DNA of 35,911 bases, taken from NCBI GenBank assembly GCA_019911865.1, contig JAIOJQ010000267.1, positions 1-35,911 of the forward strand, in the 5' to 3' direction. The DNA is from Thermoanaerobaculia bacterium. Its GTDB lineage: Bacteria; Acidobacteriota; Thermoanaerobaculia; Multivoradales; JAGPDF01. This document shows, in pieces, positions 20,644 through 28,454 of the stretch (positions within the stretch are counted from its first letter, which is position 1; every line of letters begins with the position of its first letter). The notes beneath the pieces are model-generated. The model was not told the DNA's origin. It saw only the letters and a program-made list of their open reading frames with translations, and did no database searches. Made by a program: the position numbers and the translations under genes.

Positions 20644-21678
20644 TCAGCCTCCGGAGCAGCCTCCGCCGGCGCAGCTGGTCGCGCAGTTCGAGCCGAGGGC
20701 GCTCGAGAACCGGCAGTTGCCCCCGGCGCAGGAGAAGTCGCACCGGGCACCGGCGGCGCAATTCATCTCGCAGCCGCCGCCACGGCAGTCGTAATTGCAA
20801 TTGGCGCCCGCCGGGCAGGTCATCCGGCAGCTGCCCTGCGGGCAGTCGGCGCTGCAGATCTTCCCCGCGGCGCAGGTCGTCTCGCCTCCACCCCGGGCCG
20901 CGGCGCCCGCGGCGGCCGCACCGCTGATACGGACGCCGCTCTCGGCAACGGCGACCAGACCGCCGACATCGACCTGATCCTCGTCGATGCGCACTTCGCC
21001 CGCTGGCGAGGCGACGGTGACCAGACCGGCCGCCACCCGCACGTCGGCCTCCGGCACCGTACCGACGAAGATCTCGACCCGCCGGTTGCGCGCCCGCCCG
21101 GCAGGCTCGTCGCGTCCGTCGGGCGTCGTCTCGTGCGCGACCGGCTGGCGCTCGCCCATACCGCGTCCGACCAGGATCCCGGCCGGGATCCCCTGGCTGC
21201 GGTGGAGCCAGCTCAAGACTGCCGCGGCGCGTGCCTCGGAGAGTTTCTGGTTGGCCTGGTCGTCGCCGATCGAGTCGGTGTGGCCGACGACGAGCACCTC
21301 GCCCCGGGCGTGATCGCGCACGACCTGGGCGACTCGGGCCAGCGTCGTCGCCGCCGCATCGGTCACGGCAGCGCTGCCGAAATCGAACAGCACGTCGGCA
21401 CCCAGGATCAGCCGCAAATGGTCGGGACCCCGCACGGCGCCGAGCTCGACGAGCAGCGTCTCGGAATCGCCGACGTGCCCCCGGGTGCTCTCGCGCCAGT
21501 CGCCTCGGACTTCGGTCGTCCCTTCGCTCGTGCCGATGCGGACGTAGTCGCCCTGGACGACCACTGCGGCATCTTCGGTCGCGACCGTGGCGGTCTGGCC
21601 GGTGAGCACGCTCGCACACAAGCCGAACGCGAGCACGGACAGCGGAATCGGCCCCACTCGATGCGAGCTGAACGTCAT
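20644..21678 (-). CDS. OmpA-family protein with Cys-rich tandem-repeat C-terminus
   Basis: ATG 21678, signal peptide; OmpA C-like ILGADVLFDFGSAAVTDAAATTLARVAQVV...VVGHTDSIGDDQANQKLSEARAAAVLSWL...RARNRRVEI; Cys-rich tail at 20647..20874. Confidence 0.88.
   Translation of the reverse strand: MTFSSHRVGPIPLSVLAFGLCASVLTGQTATVATEDAAVVVQGDYVRIGTSEGTTEVRGDWRESTRGHVGDSETLLVELGAVRGPDHLRLILGADVLFDFGSAAVTDAAATTLARVAQVVRDHARGEVLVVGHTDSIGDDQANQKLSEARAAAVLSWLHRSQGIPAGILVGRGMGERQPVAHETTPDGRDEPAGRARNRRVEIFVGTVPEADVRVAAGLVTVASPAGEVRIDEDQVDVGGLVAVAESGVRISGAAAAGAAARGGGETTCAAGKICSADCPQGSCRMTCPAGANCNYDCRGGGCEMNCAAGARCDFSCAGGNCRFSSALGSNCATSCAGGGCSGG
20647..20874 (-). repeat. Four tandem 19-aa units C-x5-C-x3-C-x4-C-x3 (15 Cys; first Cys of unit 4 is Ser)
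   Basis: CAAGKICSADCPQGSCRMT / CPAGANCNYDCRGGGCEMN / CAAGARCDFSCAGGNCRFS / SALGSNCATSCAGGGCSGG-stop. Confidence 0.92.
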
Positions 21679-21975
21679 CTCCGTTTCTCCTCTCCCTCGG
21701 GTCGAGGCGAGACCGGCTCGCTGAAGCGCAGCCGCTTCCGGCTGCCGGGCACGCCGCCCAGCAGCCGGGGTGCGCGCCCGGCCGGTCTCGAACTCCTGGC
21801 TGGCCGGGTATCCTATCGCGGAGGTTTCCGCATCTCGGCGGACAGCCGACGCCGACCCGATTGCTGCCGGCCGCCTGGCCACAGCCGCGCCGCAGGGGCT
21901 GCCTCCCGACTCGGCGAAATCGCGTGGAGACAATAGACTCCGTCCGGTGATGCCGGGACTCGAAATGAGACTGAC

Positions 21976-23349
21976 GTGACCGAATCTCCGAGGTCGGAAT
22001 CGGTGCGCCGCGAGCTGATCGGCGGCGTCGACTGGCTGGAGGCGTTGCCGGACGCCGTGGCGCTGATCAGCGGTGACGGCCGGGTCGCCGCGGCGAACGC
22101 GCAGTGTGAGCGCCTGCTCGGCTGGCCGGCGAACGCGCTCGTCGGCCAGCCGGCCGCGCTGCTGCTGCCGGGGTGGACAGCGGCGGAAGGCGCGCGGAAC
22201 GAGCAACACCAGCCTGCGAGCGAACCGGTACGCGAACTCGTCGCGCGCTGCCGCGACGGGAGAGAGATTCCGGTCGACGTCACCTCGGCTTCCGTCGCTG
22301 TCGGCAACGATCCGTTCACGGTCCTCGTGCTGCGGGACGCGAGCGAACGGCGTGCCATTCTGGAGGACCTCCGTTTGCGGTCGATCGCCCTCGACGAGGC
22401 GGCCAACGGCATCGCCATTACCGCGCTCGACGGCGAAATTCTCTGGGTAAACCGTGCAGTCACGCGGCTGACGGGCTACGAGCGTGACGAACTCGTCGGC
22501 CAGCGCCCGAATCTGCTGCGCTCCGGCGTACACGACGAGCAGTTCTACCGCGACCTCTGGGCGACGATCCGCGCCGGACGCACCTGGCACGGAACGATCG
22601 TCAACCGGCGCAAGGACGGTACGGTGTACGAGGAGGAGCAGACGATCGCCCCGGTGCGCGATGCCGCGGGCGCGATCCGCCACTTCGTCGCCGTCAAGCA
22701 GGACGCCACCGAGCGCAATGCCGCCGAGCGGCGGCTGCGCGACGCTCACCAGGCGCTGTCGAGCCACGTCGCACAGGTCGAGCAGTTGCAGAGCCTGTTG
22801 CAGGAGCAAGTGGTGCGCGATCCTCTCACCCATCTGTTCAACCGTCGCTACTTCGACGAAACGCTGGAGCGGGAGGTGGTCCGGGCACAGCGCGAGGGCT
22901 TGCCCCTCACCCTGGCGATGATCGACGTCGACGGGTTCAAACAGGTCAACGACGGCTTCGGACACGCCGCCGGCGACCGCCTGCTCGCCAGTCTCGGCCG
23001 GTTGCTGCTCGCCCGGAAGCGTATCGGTGATCTCGCCTGCCGGTTCGGCGGCGACGAGTTCGCCGTGGTGCTGCTGGGTGCCGACCTCGAAGTCGGCCGC
23101 GAGCGTGCCGAGGGATGGCGCAGGAGCTTCGGCGAGCAGCCGGCGGCGGACGGTCGGGAAGAGGTATCGACGACCCTCTCCGTCGGGCTCGCCGAGCTCG
23201 CCCGTGACGAAAGTGCGCACGCGCTCCTGCGCCGCGCCGATTCTGCTCTCTATCGCGCGAAGCAGAGCGGACGCAACCGCGTGCTCGCGGCCGGCAGCGA
23301 ACTCGTCGGGGTCGAGGAGATCCGGGAATCGCCCCGCACCGACCGGTGA
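21976..23349 (+). CDS. PAS - PAS - GGDEF diguanylate cyclase
   Basis: GTG start. PAS segments (DAVALISGDGRVAAANAQCERLLGW; NGIAITALDGEILWVNRAVTRLTGYERDELVGQ), DPLTHLFNRRYFDETL, RIGDLACRFGGDEF (RxxD-x5-GGDEF). Confidence 0.92.
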   Translation: MTESPRSESVRRELIGGVDWLEALPDAVALISGDGRVAAANAQCERLLGWPANALVGQPAALLLPGWTAAEGARNEQHQPASEPVRELVARCRDGREIPVDVTSASVAVGNDPFTVLVLRDASERRAILEDLRLRSIALDEAANGIAITALDGEILWVNRAVTRLTGYERDELVGQRPNLLRSGVHDEQFYRDLWATIRAGRTWHGTIVNRRKDGTVYEEEQTIAPVRDAAGAIRHFVAVKQDATERNAAERRLRDAHQALSSHVAQVEQLQSLLQEQVVRDPLTHLFNRRYFDETLEREVVRAQREGLPLTLAMIDVDGFKQVNDGFGHAAGDRLLASLGRLLLARKRIGDLACRFGGDEFAVVLLGADLEVGRERAEGWRRSFGEQPAADGREEVSTTLSVGLAELARDESAHALLRRADSALYRAKQSGRNRVLAAGSELVGVEEIRESPRTDR

Positions 23350-23373
23350 GTCCGGAGTCGAAGCCGGATCCGG

Positions 23374-23460
23374 GTCGTCGAGCTCGCCCGTCAGGGCAGG
23401 ATCCGCGTCGCCGAGCTGGTCACCCACCGGTTCCCGCTCGACGAGATCGACCGCGGAGGA
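23374..23460 (+). pseudogene. C-terminal fragment of a medium-chain (Zn-dependent) alcohol dehydrogenase
   Basis: Frame reads VVELARQGRIRVAELVTHRFPLDEIDRGG, the typical MDR C-terminal segment; no upstream dehydrogenase body (the GGDEF gene ends at 23349). Confidence 0.6.
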
Positions 23461-23541
23461 GCGCGAAGTCCGGCTCCGTGGTTCCTGGTGACACGCCACC
23501 CGGTCCGCAGCCGAGCTCGCGTCCCGCGAGAGTCCGTCGTG

Positions 23542-24820
23542 TCAGGACGCCGAGGTCGACCAGCGCCCGGTGCCGCCGGACTCGAAGCCGTCGCGGAAGA
23601 GAGCGTCGAAGCGGCGCGCCTGGACGCTCAGGCCGCTGGTATCGGTCCCGTACGATCCGAAGCTCATCCAGGCTACGACGAAGTTGCCGGCGGCGTCGTG
23701 AGCGAGAGTCGAGCGCAGCTGGTGCTCCGTGGTGTAGGCGTTGACCTGGAACTGCCCACCGTCGGGGGCGCCCTCGCGGTCGAAGGCGCGCGCCTGGAGG
23801 CTCTTGCGGCTCTGGTCGGACCCGCCCGAGCCGTAGCTGGTCCAGGCCACCACGAACTCGCCGCCCGGCGCGACCTGTACGGCGGGCTCGTTCTGGGAGC
23901 TGGTGGTGAACTCGTTGACCTGGGCCTGCTCGCCGAGGGCGGCGCCGTCGGCCCCGAAGCGCCGGGTCTGGATGCTCGACAGATCGCTGTCGCCGCCGCC
24001 GGATCCGTAGCTCGTCCAGGCGACGACGAACTCGTCCTCGGGTCCGAGGTCGAGCGCCGGATGGCCCTGGCCGCCGGTCGTGAAAGTGTTGGCCTGGATC
24101 TCGTCGGTCTCGGCGTCGCCGTTCGCGTCGAAGAGGCGCAGCTGGACGCTGGTCCCGCTGCTGTCGTCGTCGGAAGAGCCGTCGCTCTGCCAGGCCACGA
24201 CGAAGCCGCCGTCGGGTCGCACGGCGACGGCCGGATCGACCTGATAGCCGGTCGTGTACTGGTTGACCTGGAACTGCGCTCCCAGCGGTGTCCCGGCGGC
24301 GGCGAAGCGGCGAGCCTGGATGCTCCATGCGTCGTGATCGTCGCCGTCCGAAACCTCGCTCTGCCAGACGACGACGAACCCGCCCGCGGCGTCGGCGCCG
24401 ATCGCCGGGGTCGACTGATTTCCGGGCGACAGCGAGTCGACGACGATCTCGCCCCCCACCGGTCCGCCGCCCGCGCCGAAGCGATGGGCCCGGATCGAGT
24501 CGAGGATCGCGTTGGAGACGATCGACCAGGCCACGACGAAGCCGCCTCCGGGCAGGCCGGCGACGTCGGGCTCGCTCTGATCGGCGGTGGTGTAGGCGTT
24601 GACCTGGAGCTCGCCGCCGGCGAGGCCGCCGTCGGCAGCGAGGCGACGCGCCTGGACGCTCGAGCCCGACTGATCCGTGCCGGCGGACCCGAGGCTGCTC
24701 CAGGCGATCACGAAATCGCCGCCCGCGAGGCGGGCGACCGTGCGCCGCGGCGACGGTGAGGCCGGGGCTGCAGGCCAGCGCGAGCACGAGACGGAACCGG
24801 CGGCCGGAGCGAGCGGGCAT
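23542..24820 (-). pseudogene. FVVAW-repeat secreted protein (seven repeats) with C-terminal FRDGFESGGTGRWSTSAS; signal peptide and mature domain in different frames
   Basis: ATG 24820 encodes MPARSGRRFRLVLALACSPGLTVAAA in one frame. The repeats (GGDFVIAWSS...AGNFVVAWMSFGS) and stop at 23542 are in another frame, with the switch near 24730-24755. Confidence 0.7.
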
Positions 24821-25101
24821 GGCGCCACCTCTTGGCAAGTTGTGAAGCCGACAGTAGCACATCGCCGGCGCCGCTCGAGAGGAGCAGTGGACACCCGGCC
24901 AGTGGAGCACGGCACCGTTGCTGTCGTCGACCGGCAGGGACGGAGTCGGTCCGCCGGCGTGCCTCGTGCGCCGGCCGCCCTGACCTCGGCCGAACCGCGG
25001 GCCCGACGACTCGTCGGGCGAGCCGCCGTCGGCTAGAGTCGGACGAGGTCCCGGTTCTCGAGATGGGACCGGCGTGCGTCCGGGGGAGGACCCGAAAGCC
25101 G

Positions 25102-25257
25102 ATGAACGCCGGCTGCGCCGCCCTCGGAGTCGCCGCGCCCGGCTGTGGTCTGGTCGGTGGAGTCTTCTTCGACCTCCCGACCTTCATGATGCGCGGTGTC
25201 GGGCACCTGCCCGCGGCGCTGCTGACCTGGTCGCTCGTCGCCTCGGCGCGACGCTGA
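25102..25257 (+). CDS. Possible small hydrophobic protein (about 51 aa)
   Basis: MNAGCAALGVAAPGCGLVGGVFFDLPTFMMRGVGHLPAALLTWSLVASARR, with GGGGGAGGA upstream, ending 22 bp before the next CDS. Confidence 0.3.
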   Translation: MNAGCAALGVAAPGCGLVGGVFFDLPTFMMRGVGHLPAALLTWSLVASARR

Positions 25258-25279
25258 CGTCCGGGAGGGAGATGAAACG

Positions 25280-26077
25280 ATGACCGATCGCGCGAAGCCC
25301 CGGACGCTGGTCTCCTGCCTGGCGGCGTCGATGGCGCTGACGGCGACGGTCGCGCTCGCCGGGCCGCCGGAGCCTGCCACCTTCTCGATCGTCGCCGCCG
25401 ATCCGGCGACCGGCGAAGTCGGTGTCGCGGTCGCCAGTCGGTTCTTCGCGGTCGGCGCGGTGGTTCCGTTCGCGAGGGCGGGAGTCGGCGCCGTCGCGAC
25501 GCAGGCTTCGGCCAACACCTCCTACGGGCCCGCGGTCCTCGATCTGCTGGCGCACGGTGTCACCCCGCGGGAGGCGATCGGCGTGGTCACGCGCAACGAC
25601 GAGAGTCGGAGCCGCCGGCAGTTGGGCGCGGTCTCGGCCACCGGCGACGCCGCGACCTTCAGCGGTCCCGAATGCAATGCCTGGGCGGGGGGACGCAGTG
25701 GCCCCGGCTACGGAGGGTTCGACGACCGCGCTATCGACGTGCGCGTCGACGACCACGCGGAGCCGATCGTCGAGCTCGGCCGGCTGGTCGACCTGGCGCT
25801 GGTCAACGATCTGTGGAACCGCGGCTGGGCGGCCTTCATGCAGGGGGAGCGCGGCACCGACCTGAAGTGGCAGGAGGCCACTCTCGCGAAGGCCGAAGCG
25901 CTCGGCGCTTCCGTGCTGCCCGAAGAGCTCTACGACACCGCGGTGATCCGCCTCGCCAACGGCGACGCCGCCAGCGCCCGCGCCGCCCTCGACCGCGCCC
26001 TGGCGCTCAACCCGAAGCTCGCCGCCCAGGCCGCGGGCGACACGGACCTCGCCGGCTTGCGCGAAGCCGAGCCCTGA
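25280..26077 (+). CDS. DUF1028-family protein, apparently with an internal deletion
   Basis: Signal peptide, TFSIVAADPATGEVGVAVASRFFAVGAVVPFARAGVGAVATQASANTSYGP...GYGGFDDRAIDVRVDDHAEPIVELGRLVDL; central family segment not seen. Confidence 0.8.
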   Translation: MTDRAKPRTLVSCLAASMALTATVALAGPPEPATFSIVAADPATGEVGVAVASRFFAVGAVVPFARAGVGAVATQASANTSYGPAVLDLLAHGVTPREAIGVVTRNDESRSRRQLGAVSATGDAATFSGPECNAWAGGRSGPGYGGFDDRAIDVRVDDHAEPIVELGRLVDLALVNDLWNRGWAAFMQGERGTDLKWQEATLAKAEALGASVLPEELYDTAVIRLANGDAASARAALDRALALNPKLAAQAAGDTDLAGLREAEP

Positions 26078-26125
26078 CGCCGAGCGCCGTTACCCTCCCG
26101 CGGTTCGCGGCGGCGGGACGGCGCC

Positions 26126-26689
26126 GGCGCCGGCGACCACCTGGTGAGCGAGGCGTTCTACCTCTCCGACCCGGACGGGCTCGGCATCGAGGTCGACGCC
26201 GACCGCCCGCGCGCGACCTGGCGGCGGCGCGGCCGCGAGCTGCGGATGACGACCGACCCGGTGGACCTGCCGGGGATCCTCGCCGCGGCCGGCGATGCCT
26301 CCTGGACCGGCTTGCCGGACGGCTCGACGATGGGGCACGTGCACCTTCACGTCGGCGACCTGGAACTCGCCTCGCGCTTCTACTCGCAGGCGCTCGGGCT
26401 CGACCGTATGGTCTGGAGCTATCCCGGAGCCCTCTTTCTCTCGGCGGGGGGCTACCACCACCATCTCGGCACCAACATCTGGGCCGGTACCGCCGCCCGG
26501 CCGTCGGCGGCTGACGAGGCGCAACTGCTCGAGTGGAGCCTCGAGCTGCCCGACGCGGCGGCGCTGGGGTCGGCGGCCGAGAGCCTGGCGCAGGCCGGTT
26601 TCGCTGCCGAGCCCGTCGCGGGAGCCGTGCGCACGCGCGACCCGTGGGGCACGGCGCTGCGGCTCGGCACGAGTCGGGGCGGCAGGTAG
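26126..26689 (+). pseudogene. N-terminally truncated VOC-family (CatE-like catechol 2,3-dioxygenase type) gene
   Basis: [29 protein letters not shown]...[11 protein letters not shown]-type second half with [24 protein letters not shown] and DPWGTALRL. The first VOC half is absent; the upstream sequence is the end of the DUF1028 gene. Confidence 0.7.
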
Positions 26690-26783
26690 CGAAGTCGCGT
26701 CGATTTGCGGGTCCGTCGATCGTCGTTGCGGTGTCGGAGCGGAACGGGTTCCGCGTCGACCCCTGATCGAAGAGGAGATTCCG

Positions 26784-27728
26784 ATGTCGAAGTCGAGATC
26801 GATCGTCTTTCTCGCCGCCGCGCTGACCGTCGTGATGCCTGCCGATCCGGCCGGCGCTGCCGCGGGCGAAAACGGTGTCCGGACCGCCGCGCCGGTGAAG
26901 ACCGGCTACGTCCCGGTTCACGGCCTGCGCTACTACTACGAGATCCACGGCGAGGGCGAGCCGCTGCTGCTCCTCCACGGCGGCCTCGGATCGATCAGCA
27001 TGTTCGGTCCGCTGCTGCCGGCGCTCGCGGCGAGCCGCCGGGTCATCGCCGTCGACCTCCAGGGGCACGGGCGCACCGAGCTCGGCGAGCGGCCGATCCG
27101 CATGCCCGAAATCGCCGACGACATGGCCGCTCTGCTCGCGGCGCTCGGGGTCGAGCGCGTCGACGTGCTCGGGTACTCCTTCGGCGGTGGCGTCGCTTTC
27201 CGCCTCGCGCTGCAGCATCCGGAGCGCGTCCGGCGCGCGGCGCTGGTCTCGGCCGGTTTCGCGCGGGACGGCTTCTTCCCGGAGCTGCTGGCGATGCAGG
27301 CCCAGGTCGGCGCCGCCATGGCCGAGCAGATGAAGGAGACGCCGATGTACAAGGGCTACGTCGCGGTGGCGCCGAAGCCGGAGGACTTCCCGCGGCTGCT
27401 CGACCGGATGGGCGAGCTGATGCGCGAGCCCTACGACTGGTCGGCCGACGTCGAGAAGCTGGCGACGCTCGACGTCGCGGTGATGCTGGTCTACGGCGAC
27501 GCCGACATGTACCGCCTCGAACACGTCGTCCGCTTCTACCAGATGCTCGGCGGCGGCCTGCGCGATGCCGGCTGGATGCGCGAAAACCTCGCGAAGAACC
27601 GGCTGGCAATCCTGCCCAACCGGACCCACTACGACGTCTTCTTCGCGCCCGACCTGGTGCCGACCGTGCTGCCGTTCCTCGACGGCGATACGCAGGTCCC
27701 GACCTGGGGCGAAGAGTCCGAGCCATGA
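26784..27728 (+). CDS. Secreted alpha/beta hydrolase
   Basis: Signal peptide; LLLLHGGLGSISMFGPLLPALA, VIAVDLQGHGRTE, VDVLGYSFGGGVAFRLAL nucleophile elbow (GYSFGG), C-terminal THYDVF His region. Confidence 0.88.
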   Translation: MSKSRSIVFLAAALTVVMPADPAGAAAGENGVRTAAPVKTGYVPVHGLRYYYEIHGEGEPLLLLHGGLGSISMFGPLLPALAASRRVIAVDLQGHGRTELGERPIRMPEIADDMAALLAALGVERVDVLGYSFGGGVAFRLALQHPERVRRAALVSAGFARDGFFPELLAMQAQVGAAMAEQMKETPMYKGYVAVAPKPEDFPRLLDRMGELMREPYDWSADVEKLATLDVAVMLVYGDADMYRLEHVVRFYQMLGGGLRDAGWMRENLAKNRLAILPNRTHYDVFFAPDLVPTVLPFLDGDTQVPTWGEESEP

Positions 27729-28384
27729 ACAGCCTCGCCGCAATCCTTTCGTTCGCCGGTGCGAAACCGGCCGCGACCGTCGCGATCGCGGCGGCGCTCA
27801 CCTCCGCCGCCCTGCTCCTCGCGCTTCATGTCGTGAGTCCCGAGTTCGCTCCTTCGTGGCGCATGGTGAGCGAATACGCCAACGGCCGGCACGCAGCGCT
27901 GCTGACCGGCGTCTTCGCCACCTGGGCGATCTCCTCCTGGGCGCTCGCGATCGCGGTCTGGCCGATCTCGTCCAGCTGGCTCGGGCGGTTCGGGCTGGCG
28001 CTGCTCGTCCTCGCCGGAATCGGCGAGATGATGGGTGGCCTCCTCGACGTCAACCACCGGCTGCACGGCGCGGCGTTCGGGATCGGCGTTCCGAGCCTGA
28101 CGATCGCGGCGCTCCTCGTCACGCTGGCGCTGCGCCGCGCCGGCGTCGAGGCGCCGCTCTGGCCGGCGCACCTGAACTGGATCGCGGTCGTCCTGATGGC
28201 GCTGACCATGGCGCTCTTCTTCGCCGCGCTGCGCCGCGCCGGAATGGAGGTTTCCGCTCAGAGCGCACCCCTTGCCGGGCTGCCGGACGGTGACCGCGCC
28301 TTCAACGGCTGGGCCAACCGCCTGCTCTTCGCCGCTTCCTATCTCTGGCTGGTTCTGACGGCGATGGCGCCGCGCGCCCGCTGA
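27725..28384 (+). CDS. DUF998-like integral membrane protein
   Basis: ATGA overlap with the hydrolase stop; multiple TM helices; HVVSPEFAPSWRMVSEYANGRHAALLTGVFATWAISSWALA is characteristic of DUF998. Confidence 0.78.
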   Translation: MNSLAAILSFAGAKPAATVAIAAALTSAALLLALHVVSPEFAPSWRMVSEYANGRHAALLTGVFATWAISSWALAIAVWPISSSWLGRFGLALLVLAGIGEMMGGLLDVNHRLHGAAFGIGVPSLTIAALLVTLALRRAGVEAPLWPAHLNWIAVVLMALTMALFFAALRRAGMEVSAQSAPLAGLPDGDRAFNGWANRLLFAASYLWLVLTAMAPRAR

Positions 28385-28454
28385 TGGACCCGGGCAGTTC
28401 CCCGGATTCCAGCGGAGGAAGGCGGCAGGGCGTGCGCTCGAGGCAGGAGGCGCT

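Noticed and set aside
17904-20750. 948-aa minus-strand ORF opposite the hybrid kinase and GGDEF-EAL genes
   Set aside because: Arg/Pro/Ala/Ser-rich antisense shadow of strongly supported plus-strand domains; no recognisable motif except the short ECF-like stretch, which is in a different frame.
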